Source of the DNA: Mesodorylaimus sp. YZB2_4
Taxonomy: Eukaryota; Nematoda; Enoplea; Dorylaimida; Dorylaimidae
Direction of reading: 5' to 3'
NCBI GenBank assembly: GCA_030248295.1
Contig: JASANH010000193.1
Location: forward strand, 186,001-250,000
DNA length: 64,000 nucleotides
Shown here: positions 1-9,693 of the stretch, piece after piece
How positions within the stretch are numbered: position 1 is the first letter of the stretch
Layout of the letters: each line of letters opens with the position of its first letter
Made by a program: the position numbers and the translations under genes
The notes under the pieces: model-generated
Seen by the model: the letters and a program-made list of their open reading frames with translations, nothing else
Databases searched by the model: none
Told to the model about the DNA's origin: nothing

Positions 1-1
1 C

Positions 2-457
2 ATCGCTTGTTGGCTGCCTTTTTTTGTGGTTGCACTGCTCAAGGCGCTGGCTCGCGGTACAATCAGCATACCCGGTTGGGTGGATAGCGTGGTGCTCTGG
101 CTAGGGTATGCCAACTCCACTCTCAATCCCCTACTCTACGCCAAGTATAACAAAGATTTCCGAATTCCCTTCCGAGAAATGCTCTGTTGCCGATTCAGCA
201 CCCTCAAGTCCGTCCTACGCATGGAAGAGTACAGGGACACATTCGGCTCTTTCCCTTCGTCCCTGGACGGAGCCCTGGCTGCGCCGAACGCCATTAGTAA
301 TAACGGCACGCATCAAAATGATACCAGCCATTTGGGCACACCCCTCGGTCGACTCTCGGCAAGAAATGTCGAAGAGATGGGTGTCGCCAAGTCATCTTCA
401 TCTCCAGCCGCTCTCAACAGAGGACTACACCAGCCCCAACCAGATACATTTTTGTGA
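2..457 (+). CDS. Aminergic-type GPCR, 3' end (TM6 to C-terminus), 5' partial
   Basis: The open frame enters from the window edge and ends at TGA 455-457. It begins in transmembrane helix 6 with IACWLPFFVV, the CWxP motif of rhodopsin-family receptors. A short loop, helix 7 and NSTLNPLLYAKYNKDFR follow; this is the NPxxY region running into helix 8, with a Cys pair (LCCRF) as a probable palmitoylation site. The remaining ~90 residues are a Ser/Asn/His-rich cytoplasmic tail. WLGYxNSTLNPLLY is typical of biogenic-amine receptors (octopamine, tyramine, dopamine, serotonin). The ligand cannot be told because the orthosteric Asp and Ser residues of TM3 and TM5 lie outside the window. Seen: the motifs. 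Inferred: an amine-responsive plasma-membrane receptor. No intron is needed in the visible part. Confidence 0.85.
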   Translation: MACWLPFFVVALLKALARGTISIPGWVDSVVLWLGYANSTLNPLLYAKYNKDFRIPFREMLCCRFSTLKSVLRMEEYRDTFGSFPSSLDGALAAPNAISNNGTHQNDTSHLGTPLGRLSARNVEEMGVAKSSSSPAALNRGLHQPQPDTFL

Positions 458-879
458 TGCGTAACGAGGCTGATCGTGAGTCAGTGTGATTGAGCAGGCC
501 ATTTGTACGAGTGCCAACTACTGGTCCGTCCGAATTATACGGGCCGTGTCTGCGAGTATGCATCAGCAGATAGTGTGGATAGACAGACGCTCTGTATGGA
601 CTGCGTGAAATAAACGGGATCGCGCTGCACAAACAAAAGTTTTAGTTGCAATAAAGCAGTCTTACCCTTTGGACAGGATAGTAATAACCACAGCTAGTAC
701 ATTAGTAGTCTGGCTTACAAAGCACAGGACACGACTGAAAATAAGGCTGCATCGGTTATCCACGCTCGATGGTGTTGTGAATGTTGCCATTTGAGGGTGC
801 CTGAAATTATTGAAGGGTTCCGTTAAGAGGATCAGAACCATAAGAACGGGCTCCTGGGTGGAGTCTGTGCTCTCTCGGT
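458..879 (+). other. GPCR 3' untranslated region and spacer
   Basis: No coding sequence is recognised. AATAAA hexamers at 609-614 and 650-655 are plausible polyadenylation signals for the receptor gene, giving a 3' UTR of about 170-220 bases. Confidence 0.5.
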
Positions 880-1245
880 CGACTCGACCATCTGTTCTAA
901 ACTCTTGGGGCCATCATTTAGAGGTGATGCTGGGTTCCGTCTGTGAGTCTCGTCTACCACAGCCGTCGTCGTACCTCCCATCTTGTCCAGCGGCACGTTT
1001 TGTGGAGCTCACTGTGGCGCGCCGCTTTCCACAGCTAATAAGGCGTTTTTCACCGACTCATTGGCGGGGCGGCATCTCCGACATTGTATAAGACCAGCAC
1101 ACATTCGGCTCTTTCCCTTCGTCCTCACAAAACGTCCTGCAGGCTTCTTGTTCAGCAGCCGCTTGGCAAGGACTTTTCACAGCTCCAGCTAAAGGAGATA
1201 CCAGAGTTGATTCGGTGATCACGTTCTCGAATCGACTCACGATCT
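880..1245 (-). pseudogene. Degraded duplicate of the tyrosine-phosphatase last exon
   Basis: Read on the minus strand, this segment aligns by eye with the final intron and last exon of the phosphatase gene at 3230-3540. Both share an intron tail reading like gtgatnACCGAATCnAC, then an acceptor and GGAGC(T/C)GTGAA. Both also carry matching tracts around the Ser/Met-rich middle (CACCGACT(C/G)ATTGGCGG on the plus strand) and the GTCGTCGTC run. The reading frame is shifted and not maintained through the copy. Because intron sequence is included, it arose by genomic duplication and not from an mRNA. It lies just downstream of the pseudokinase gene. Confidence 0.6.
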
Positions 1246-1276
1246 CGAAGTGACATCACGAGTACACATCATCCTA

Positions 1277-1455
1277 AGGCATCACTCATCATTTATCACC
1301 AACGGGAGCAGACGACTGTCAGCTGGGGATCCTTGTGATAGGTAGCCCCGCATTGGAAAAGATAGCGCGGCTAACAAATGGCCCCAAAACGAGTACAGAT
1401 CAACACAAGAGCGCTACCAAGGCATCACTCATCACTCATCAGCGACGGGAGCAGA
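1277..1455. repeat. Short tandem duplication at pseudokinase 3' end
   Basis: Bases 1277-1325 and 1420-1465 share AAGGCATCACTCATC followed by (A/G)ACGGGAGCAGA. The unit spans the stop codon and last codons of the pseudokinase, so the gene's 3' end is partly repeated about 145 bp downstream. Confidence 0.55.
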
Positions 1456-2613
1456 TGGTCGTAGTACTGCCCGCCGGGCTCCCAGTCCAACTTCGGGTCA
1501 CCCACTCCCTTCATGACTCGACTCTTGACCTGCCTGACCAACCGCAACAGCTTCTCGTAGTCTGGTTTCTCGTCAGGGGTTGCCAGTTCGTGCTCGCTCA
1601 GGTAACTCAGGATTTCGAAATATTCTGCTGGAGCCGACGACAGCCAGTCGGACGGGTCCAAAAGATGGTATCGCCGCAATAACGCCGCAACAAATGCAGC
1701 AGCTATTGCATCATCCTAGTGATTTTCGAGGAACTTTATGCGCTGTTATGACTAAAAAAAGCAAAACTTACTGGCGACGGCGGCCACCATTCGTTGCAGG
1801 TGATGTCAGCGGGTACGAGGAACCAGGACCAAAGGTTGTCGAGCCGGGTGTGGCCTTTGCAGCACATGGCCCTATAGGACGAATACTGCAGTGTTCTTCG
1901 GGAGGGCACACTTTGTCCAGGAGGAAAGGCAGCACCACTTCCATCGAACTTGCGCCACAGACGAGTGAACGAAACGAGCATACCAGGGTCGAGACGAAGG
2001 CTGCCGGGAGTGGCTGCTCCACCGATCGGGAGCGCGAAACATTTCAGATTGGTGGCACGCAGGAGATAGCTGCAAAACGGAAACAGTAGAGATGGCTGCG
2101 AGTGCAGGCCCAAAAGACACGCATACCCAGCCTCGTGCAAGTCGTGGAAAATGCTCAGCATCTCCAGCCCGATGTGAAGGCACGTGTACAGCGAGAATCG
2201 GTTCTGAGCAGCGGCGGGCAGACTTTGCCGAAGTTGAAGCAGATTCGGTCCCATGCGCGGCCTTGTGCAGATGTACCTGTACTGTCCAGCACGCTCGCCG
2301 AACCCGTTGTCGACCAGACGCGGCACAAACCACGCCCCGAGGTTGTTAATCTCTTTGATGATGCACGCCCGAATTCTGACGGAAATTAGCTTGGGGTCAT
2401 CGTTTCCAGGGGTGTCTTCCACCTGCAGCATAGTCGAATATATGACTAAATCAAGCTCGAAAGGGTATTAGCTCTTACCAGGCAGTAGCCGAGCTCGCCA
2501 GAGTCACGATCTCGAATGTTGTACGAAGCCAGAAAGGTGGAAAGCGTGCTGTGGTGTCGACTCACTTCCCATCGATCGGCGATCACTTGCCCAGACTGAA
2601 GCAACGAGGCCAT
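1425..2613 (-). CDS. TTBK/CK1-like pseudokinase, 4 exons, 339 aa
   Basis: Exons 2479-2613, 2127-2422, 1772-2069 and 1425-1715 join in phase across three introns of 56-57 bp with GT-AG ends. The product aligns end to end with the intact kinase at 35168-36076. Shared landmarks are IADRWEV near the N-terminus, GPNLLQLR, LHEAGY, the ARxF-like FTRLWRKF, and LDNLWSWF in place of RHDDIWSML. The catalytic residues are gone. The glycine loop reads HHSTLSTFLASY, the ATP-anchoring Lys of VALK is Leu45, HRDVKPGN is LRATNLKC (catalytic Asp replaced by Ala149), and DFG is DPG (171-173). The frame is open throughout and splice sites are kept, so it looks like an expressed pseudokinase more than a dead copy. 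Met at 2613 was chosen because it puts RWEV at the same distance from the start as in the intact paralogue; another in-frame Met lies at 2679. Confidence 0.75.
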
Positions 2614-3180
2614 TCCCGAACGTAGACGCTCTCTCTGACCAACGCACAGTCGACCCGACCACTCGCCTGACGCTCGCACACTGACCGTCTTTGCAGAATA
2701 TGGGTGTACGAATGTGACGCACTGTACAGTACAGTATGAGCATTGCGCCAGTCACGAGCCTCACCTGTGGGTGAACTTTTCAAGATCTCGGCAGGCGTTT
2801 ATATTCCAGATGAGGCTGGTCTAACTGTCGTTTCAAGGATCGCTTCAGTCTCGCCTCTCGACTTATTTCCATTGGTGTGCATGAATAAAATGCTACATTC
2901 GCAGACGTCAACGCTATGCTTGATAGCTGCGATCCTGGTCGAAAGACGCTGCCGAGTCGGTCGATGACAAAAAGTAGAGACCACTGCAGGACCACGCTCC
3001 AAATTGGAATTAGCTCGCTTTTCGCTGAAGCTTTACGTCAACCCAATTTTTCAGTTTCCATGGCCAACATGGCGGTGCCGCAGAACCGAACTGCATACCT
3101 CAGTTTTCGTACATTTTCACGATCTCCTGCATCAGGAGCTCCGGGGTCAGTAGAGACAGACAGATCAGCAGGCAAGCGAG

Positions 3181-3214
<34 letters not shown>

Positions 3215-3229
3215 ATCACTCAGGCTCGA
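2614..3229. other. Spacer with (AC)n microsatellite
   Basis: No gene recognised. A perfect AC dinucleotide run of about 29 bases lies at 3183-3211. The stretch separates the 5' end of the pseudokinase from the 3' end of the phosphatase, both on the minus strand. Confidence 0.6.
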
Positions 3230-4300
3230 TCAGATCATGTTGCTGTCGGACACGCGCGGGTTGCCACGTGGGGAGGTGGTGCGACGTCCAGTCTTGGTCT
3301 CGTCGACCACAGTCGTCGTCGTCGTCGTTCCCGTTTTGTTCAGCAAGCTTTGGCGAGTTTTCTGCGAGGCGGCGCTCTCCATGGCCGACGGGTTCATCAC
3401 CGACTGATTGGCGGCGTCCCCGGCATCGCGAAAGACCAGCATGCTTCCGGCAGCTTTCTTGTCGAACAGCTTCTTGGCACGGGCTTCGTCGTGCTTCACG
3501 GCTCCACCTGAAACCATGTCAGCGTCGATTCGGTTATCACCTGATACCTGATTATGAACTCACCCCTGGCCTGGTTGATCCAGTCGACGATGGCCTTCAC
3601 CAGCGTCACCATGGTGTGGATCTGGGTCACGATCTGCACCGAGCCGCCCAAGACCCGAATCGACATGGCTCCGAAGCGGCATCCCCTGATGCGTACCAGG
3701 AAGCCGGTCGGGTTGGTCTTTCCAGTGGCCAGGTAGGCTTGGATGCTGATGAAGGTGGTCATGGCCGACACCGAGCGCTGCATTCCAGCCGAGCAGTGGA
3801 AGGCAATGGCGGCAATGCCGCGTTCAGCCTGCTTCTTCTGCTGATCCAGCAGGTGCATGATGCCGTTCAAGACGTCCATCGGGCGTGCTAATGAAACAGG
3901 AGATAACACAAATGTTTTAGCGTACTTCGTACACGTCCAATCTGCTTGTCTTTTCCCACGAAGAGCTTGTTGGCCGTCCACCCGAGCAGTGGAAACCCAT
4001 GGTGGGCGGGCGTTGAGCCTGCTTCTGCTGATCCAACAAGTGCATGACGCCGTTAGAGACATCCCCCAGGTTGTCCGGCACAGTTGTTATCGGGTTCTTT
4101 ATGTGCACCAGGTTTGTCTTGAAAACAAATATGCAGAGAGAACTCGGAGACACCAACAAATTTTTTTGGGCCGACCATCTTAGGCCCTTTCAGATGTCGT
4201 TGGCTTTTGCTCATAGCTTGTTCGTTAAGCAGGTTCTCCTTTTCCTTCATCAGCTTCAGCTCGACCTTAGCCCTTCGCTGCACTTTTTTGGGTCTGTACT
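3230..4300 (-). CDS. Protein tyrosine phosphatase-like gene with duplicated exon, 5' end unresolved
   Basis: The main exon (3564-3887) encodes a PTP catalytic core: IMHLLDQQKKQ, then FHCSAGMQRS, which fits the HC(x)5R(S/T) phosphate-binding loop. FLVRIRGCRFGAMS and a helix ending VDWINQ follow, matching the C-terminal part of classical PTP domains. A 56-bp intron joins it in phase to the last exon (3230-3507), a Ser/Thr/Lys-rich tail. Upstream, 3935-4117 encodes a second, weaker version: NGVMHLLDQQKQ and FHCSGGRPTSS, where the Cys is kept but the loop Arg is displaced. The obvious junction between the two copies is out of phase, so the upstream copy may be skipped or decayed. A further exon near 4160-4300 is Lys/Glu-rich (ELKLMKEKENLLNEQ). 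The start codon was not located. Expected activity is phosphotyrosine hydrolysis through the Cys of HCSAG. Confidence 0.6.
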
Positions 4301-4382
4301 GTAAATAAACTTCTATGAAAATGTGTATAAGCAGCTGCATTCAACAAAGTCCCTAATGGGCTTTGCCTATCAAACCTTCCAA

Positions 4383-4560
4383 GCAAGGCTGTGCGGGGAC
4401 CACGCGAGGGCATCCTGGACTGGACACCGACTTCCTCGGACGATGACGGACAGGCTCTGAAGCCTGTCGGTGTTAACAACTGAGCCTGTCTGCTCGTTTG
4501 ACTTCCGTCTCTCCACTCGGAGCACCTCGATGGTACTGGGTAAGTCATCAAGCGCGCAAG
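4383..4560 (+). repeat. Dispersed repeat family B, partial copy
   Basis: Shares blocks such as CGAGGGCATCCTGGAC and CTCCACTCGGAGCACCTC with copies at 5180-5470 and 8517-8920. Here the 5' end is missing. Confidence 0.6.
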
Positions 4561-5179
4561 GCGTGATACATATCTTCCCCTGTCTCAAAAAAACCGACGC
4601 CATAATAACGATGACACTTTATTACGCCGATGGGCGGACACCTCTACGCTAGTACAACCAAGTGATCGTAAGTTATGAGCACTGTAGTGGGTGTGTTTGG
4701 CTTGCGGGGAAGGTAGTGTATCTGGTCGCCTTGACTGGCCGCCTTGCCCACGGAGCAGCGCATTTGCTTGCCTTCGTTGGCCAGTCGATATGTTCCTCGA
4801 GGCGAGGCTGGAACCCGTCGGGTTGATGTCTCAGACACCTACGACTAGGTGACCTGCCAGAAGAGTCCATCGGTCCCCGCGGTATCTTCTACAATGTAGG
4901 GCTATTCCGCCTACGACAGCACTAAAGTAGGAAGTGGCAGCTGGGGTAAGACCCAACCGCACGGTCGACGAAGTAGATGGTAGCTGACGAGCAGCGCAGA
5001 GGGGCCGACCAAAAGACCGTTGGACTACCGGGTAGAACCTATCCGGATTAGATGTGGGCTCGCTCTGCTCTCATTAGAGGTCTGAGTAGGAAGTATTCAC
5101 GCGCGCACTAGACACACGTGCCGGGCGGTCTAAACCCGATGGGGAAGGAACTATCATCAATAGATGCGGGCTAGCGAAG
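4561..5179 (+). repeat. Repeat-derived spacer with family G segment
   Basis: Bases 4683-4915 match 31827-31960 in the same orientation: a TAGTGGGTGTGTTTGGCTT-like start, a CGCCTTGACTGG block, and TATCTTCTNCAATGTAGGGCTA at the end. Parts are inverted within 7880-7945 and 46455-46520. No coding sequence was recognised here. Confidence 0.5.
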
Positions 5180-5470
5180 TTGCCTATAGCCGGGCCAGCA
5201 GTCGTGATATGATAAGCGAGGTCGTGAGGTGACCAGCTCTCACGGAAGAGTCCCTCTACGCGTCTCCACTAGGAGCACCTCCACGCGAAGGCATCCTGGA
5301 CAGGACACTGACTTCCACGGACAATGGCGGGCGGGCTTTGAACCCTGTCCATGTTCGACAGCCGAGACTGTCTACTCGTTTGGCATCCGTCTCTCCACTC
5401 GGAGCACCTCGGTACCGGGTAAGTCACCCACGGCCTGGTGTGCAAGGTCAGCGAAGGTTTATGGTTCGCA
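5180..5470 (+). repeat. Dispersed repeat family B copy
   Basis: Carries the order seen in the fullest copy (8517-8920): GGCCAGCAGTCGTGA, GAGGTCGTGAGGTGA, a CTCCACTAGGAGCACCTC block, GGGCATCC-like sequence and GGTGTGCAAGGTCAGCGA at its end. Confidence 0.6.
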
Positions 5471-6662
5471 AGCCCACCTACGCCAGCCCACCTCCGAACC
5501 CTAGACGAGCCGCTGCTCACTACCTTTCAATATGGCTAGATGAACGCTGATCCACTGCACCGCCGCAGCCGCTGTTGCTAATATGGTTGCTGCACGTGCG
5601 TAAGGCCTCTCGAAGTTCATCACTCGAATCTTTCGTGACGCGAACATTCGGCTTACCTCGTGTCAATCAGCAACATTTGCCGGCTGACCGGCAGGCCTAA
5701 GCTCGCCCTTCTCTTCTGGAAAGGACAATCTCGTCTACTGCGTCTCTAATAGGGACTGCGACGAACATGGGAGGACATCGCGCGCACTGTACACCCGCAT
5801 GCCTGAGTGCCTGCGAAGCCCCAATCGCTTGTTTTCAAGCACATGTTACACGGGCACGCCGTGGAATTTTACCCTCGTCTTCTCGCGGGGTAATGTGCCA
5901 CGTCAATCCCACTGATTCCTCAACCAGTTCCATATGGAACATGTCCCAAGTTCTAGCGTCAATCTCCCCGAGGCGCTGTCGTCCAGCCTGGTATTTGGAA
6001 GGAAACGCTGCGGCTACACATGCTCAATAGTACCTATTCTAAACGCCGGCCAGTTGTGATCTCTGTGTTCGCTCTGAATTCCGTTATCCATTGCATTTCT
6101 GTTCTTGTTCTTGGTTCGCACGCTACCGCGACTTAGCCATCGCTATTGTATAATCGTGTTATCTCGTTATCACTATATTCTCCCTTTCTTATATCCACGG
6201 ATCGCTTCTAATAATTCTACAGTAGTTACCAGTGTACTTTAAAAGCAGGCGCTTATCTTGCGATTCTAGCCTTCATTGCGGCTGTCTTTGTTATTTTAGC
6301 TGAGCGGCCATCTGTTGCCCATTATCACATGCTATCATTAGTCCAAGAAAGAGCCAAGCGAGAGAACATTTAGCAATGGCAGAGTTCACAGTTCACTGTC
6401 CATTGGCCAAGGCTGCCGATGTTCAAGGTTCCCCTTTTGTGTAGATGTCTAATCGTAAGCGGAGACATAGAAAGGTTGTGATGAGACTGATCCTCACGCA
6501 GAAGGCTTGACTGCTGGCCGCGACTGGTCGCAAAGTGGGCCGTGAAGTGTGAAGCGTTGTTCGTGGTTCGTCGTCAGCGGGTACATCAGTCAAGGCAGTG
6601 GTTGTCGTCGGGCGGTGGGCGGTCATTGCAATTAAATTGGTAAGATACTCGATTGAAGCGAC
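5471..6662. other. No gene recognised
   Basis: Nothing in either strand resembles a known protein, RNA gene or the repeat families of this window. The last few hundred bases before 6663 are AT-richer and presumably hold the promoter of the E2 gene. Confidence 0.5.
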
Positions 6663-7372
6663 ATGGGTCAACCGACACCCGCGGTCAAGCGTTTGCTGAA
6701 CGACTTTAAAAAGTACGATTACATCCTAATTTGAAAAGAACTTGGCGAAAATAACTCGACCTCTGATTTTAGGCTGCAGGAACAGAAGATTTCCGGTGTA
6801 AACGCCAGTCCCGATCCAAAGAATATGCATCACTGGAACGCCGTCATTTTTGGGTAAGTGCTACTTCTAGGTGCCTCCTTTCAGCCGTAAAATTTGGCAC
6901 TTTTAAAAGAGGGCCTTAGATTTCTGGTTTTATTTCAGGCCCGAAAAGACTCCTTACGAAGACGGCACGTTTCGCTTGACTCTAGACTTTCCGACGACGT
7001 ACCCGTTCAGTCCGCCAATGGTGCGCTTCGAGACTGCTATCTTCCATCCGAACGTTTACAACAACGGGGCCGTGTGCTTGGATATCTTGAACAAGGCTTG
7101 GTCGCCGACAATGAGCGTCTCGACCATTCTGGTGAGCATACAGGTAAGAAATGCGAGTTCGGGGGCCATGACCAACCCTAGACTGCCCTGTTTAGGCTCT
7201 GCTCGACAGTCCGAACCCGAATTCTCCAGCGAACGCGGAGGCGGCCCATTTGTACCAGACGAACCGACCTGAGTACGACAAGCGTGTCAGGCAAACTGTC
7301 GAGCGTTCGTGGACGCAAGATGCGGCCAAATCGTCGGACGTCGAATCAGCACCAGCCAAAGACGCAAGCTAA
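6663..7372 (+). CDS. UBE2A: Rad6/UBE2A-type ubiquitin-conjugating enzyme E2, 4 exons, 170 aa
   Basis: Exons 6663-6712, 6773-6853, 6939-7143 and 7196-7372 join in phase. The protein shows the E2 fold landmarks in order: an N-terminal helix ([14 protein letters not shown]), [18 protein letters not shown], the YPFSPP turn, the HPN motif (80-82), and the active-site Cys90 in [36 protein letters not shown] follows, the signature of Rad6 proteins. It accepts ubiquitin from E1 as a Cys thioester and passes it to substrates with a RING E3. Rad6 homologues modify histone H2B and PCNA. After the core there is a ~20-residue tail ([14 protein letters not shown]) that vertebrate UBE2A lacks; Rad6 proteins of yeast and worms also carry extra tails. 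Length and intron phases support a complete gene. The orthology call rests on motif reading, not a tree. Confidence 0.9.
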
Positions 7373-7618
7373 GCTGACGACGCGCAGCGAGAACAAAGGT
7401 CGAAATGAGACATGATTTGTGACAATGATGAGATTTGTTGGTGGCCTGTTTGACTCGCGTGTATTTATGCTTATACTCATCTCGGAAGAAACGAGCAGGG
7501 GCGCCAGACGGTCATCGCATCGGGTATACATACAGCATGCAGGGCATAGTCGACCAAGCGCAGCCGGTCGTCGAGGTCCACCCTCAATGCTTGGACGATC
7601 GGCCTGCTCGGTCAGACA

Positions 7619-7800
7619 TTGTAAACAGCGCACCCAGGCGGCGGGAGATAGCCGAGACCGAAGTCTCTAAGCAAAAAACTCCGACTGGAGGAAGGCAAGT
7701 CTCGCGACTGTACCTGCCCTAGAAACATCAACCGAAGAGGTTGACGTCCCAGCCAGGGGAGCGTATCGCTTACTCCCAACCGCCAGGGCTGCTGGTTACA
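7619..7800 (+). mobile_element. MITE-like family A element
   Basis: About 182 bp with imperfect terminal inverted repeats: TGTAA(C/A)CAGCGCACCCAGGC on the left and the complement of GCCAGGGCTGCTGGTTACA on the right. No protein is encoded. This copy forms the left part of a longer 571-bp unit that recurs at 46183-46757. Confidence 0.7.
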
Positions 7801-8189
7801 TTACTAGTAGGCCAGAGACCAAGCCACCGGGCTTCTGCCTATCGGGCGGCCATCAAATACATCTGATATACTGCATAATGAGCAAGTCGAGGCAGTCAGA
7901 TATACCACCTTCTCCACAGGCCAAACACACCTACTACAATTTTCGTTTGAAGACCCCACATATGCCAAAAACGACCACATAAACCAGAAGGAAAGTGGTT
8001 TTATTAAGCTGGACAAGGTTTGGTTCAAAACACCTTAACCCAAAATATTGGTTGGAATTCTGGGTGGCTTAGTTTTGGGGTCTGCTGCCAAGCCTGGGTT
8101 TTCGCACGAAGAGCAAAGTCCAGAAAAATATCCTGACACCTGGTCAGTTTTAAAATTTTACTATACTCTAAGGCCGCACACAAATGCTT
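7619..8189 (+). repeat. Composite repeat, 571 bp, second copy at 46183-46757
   Basis: From the family A terminus through ACACAAATGCTT the two copies match with only scattered differences and a small indel near 7880 (TAATA insertion in the other copy). Outside these limits the flanks do not match. The right part contains CCAAACACACCTACTAC, an inverted relative of the family G segment. Confidence 0.75.
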
Positions 8190-8516
8190 TGCTGATAGGC
8201 AGACGCCTAACCCACCAGGCCACGAACCCCGCACGAGATTCACCTGTGGAGGCTGGACCACTTCTCTCATCAAGCCTGTCGATTTCCCTTTCCCGGGTTG
8301 CGGGTGCCAGTGTTCAGAAGATTGTCCAATACTAAAGCAGATGAAATTGCTAAGCTCATGGGATACAATCAGATCAATGCAGTATCCACTGCATGCAAAC
8401 AGAGGCTCATTGTCAGCCGAGTCATCAGCTGCTAAGGTTCGAATCCCAGGCACCTGATTTCTTCTCCGTGATTTGAAAAACTGACAATCAGTCGTGCACC
8501 ATTTTAAAAAAAATTT
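8190..8516. other. No gene recognised
   Basis: A B-box-like GGTTCGAATCCC occurs at 8424-8435, but no cloverleaf could be folded around it. Nothing else was supported. Confidence 0.4.
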
Positions 8517-8920
8517 CAAGGCTGGGCCCCGCGCGGCCCCAGTTCCCCACGGGGCTTCCAACCCGTTTTGCCTATAGCAGGCCAGCAGTCATGACATGTA
8601 TGATAAGTGAGGCCGTGAGGTGAGCAGCTCTCTCGGCAGCTTCCCCCCCCCCCCCCCCGTGTGTCTCCACTGGGAGCGCCTCCACACGAGGGCATCCTAT
8701 GCCAGCACCAGCGTCCTAGGATGATACTGGCGAGAAGGGAGGGTCCTTCCTGACTGGTGTTCGAGAACCAGTTTCCTGATTCTCTACTCGCGTCCACCAC
8801 TTGACGGTATGGGGTGAGTCGCCCAGAGCCCGGTGTGCAAGGCCAGCGAGGGGCTTACTACACTGCCGTCCTCAGCTGGAACAGAACTGCGGCCTCCCGG
8901 CCAGGGCTGCTGTGGCCAAG
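8517..8920 (+). mobile_element. Dispersed repeat family B, fullest simple copy
   Basis: About 404 bp, starting CAAGGCTGGGCCCCGCG and ending CTGTGGCCAAG, so the termini are weakly inverted (CTTGGcC-like). It contains a run of 16 C at 8645-8660. No open frame of note. Copies in both orientations occur through the window (4383, 5180, 32130, 37618, 38771, 52275 and 52787), some truncated. Confidence 0.65.
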
Positions 8921-9693
8921 CAATGAGCCGTGCACTATGCGCCACTGTCATAACAGCTTGAAAGCTTGGAAAAGCGAGTAGATTAATTGACCACTTCGAT
9001 GGGCAGATTCTACAGCTTGGTCTGCCTTGACCCCGTTAGTTTCCATAGGGGGCTTGGGCTGTCAAGCTTTAGCCACGGTAACGATACCTACAGCTGGAAC
9101 GGACAGTAAAGGAAAATGAATTATCCAGTTCCTGGAACACTGCGGGCAGAGGCCGAATCGGTTGCGTCCCCCCCCCCATTCCTTTGCCCTTTCCGTTCGG
9201 ATCGGGGTTGGTTTGGGCAGGGGTACATAGCCTCCTGCCCTGCGGCCTCTCTCCTGAGTCCCACCTCACCCCTGTCCGTTTTTGTCCTTCAATCCCTCAC
9301 CTGTGGAGGAGAGTACATTATGCTAGAATAAAGATGCAGGCGCAACACAAGATTGGGTCGGTCGATGCTGGGGACGGTTCGCTTCCAGTCATAGAGTGCA
9401 CATAAGTAGGCATTCACCGCACGGCGCCCCACCACAGACCCGATCGGTTCAAAACATTGCGGAGGCGCATCCATTTTGGGATTAGGCAACGCTGGAGTGC
9501 AGTGCAGATGGGGCATGCATAGAGGCCAGGTAGGAGGCATGCCACAATCATAAACATTATTCGGTAAAATTAGCAGCCATTCACACCGAATATACAGTCG
9601 TTCAATAAAGCAACACAATACAAGAATCGTTATCAGTACAAACAAAAACTTTAGATTCCTACCCGGAAGAACGCGAGTGCGCACGTATTGCCC
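8921..9693. other. No gene recognised
   Basis: A C-rich run lies at 9170-9178 and a plus-strand AATAAA near 9603. No coding similarity was found. The right part is the 3' flank of the TMEM11 gene. Confidence 0.45.

Noticed and set aside
3266-3407. (GTCGTC)n tract as a separate microsatellite of interest
   Set aside because: It is part of the poly-Thr/Val coding stretch of the phosphatase last exon.
8415-8445. tRNA gene around GGTTCGAATCCC
   Set aside because: No A-box at proper spacing and no acceptor or anticodon stems can be formed.
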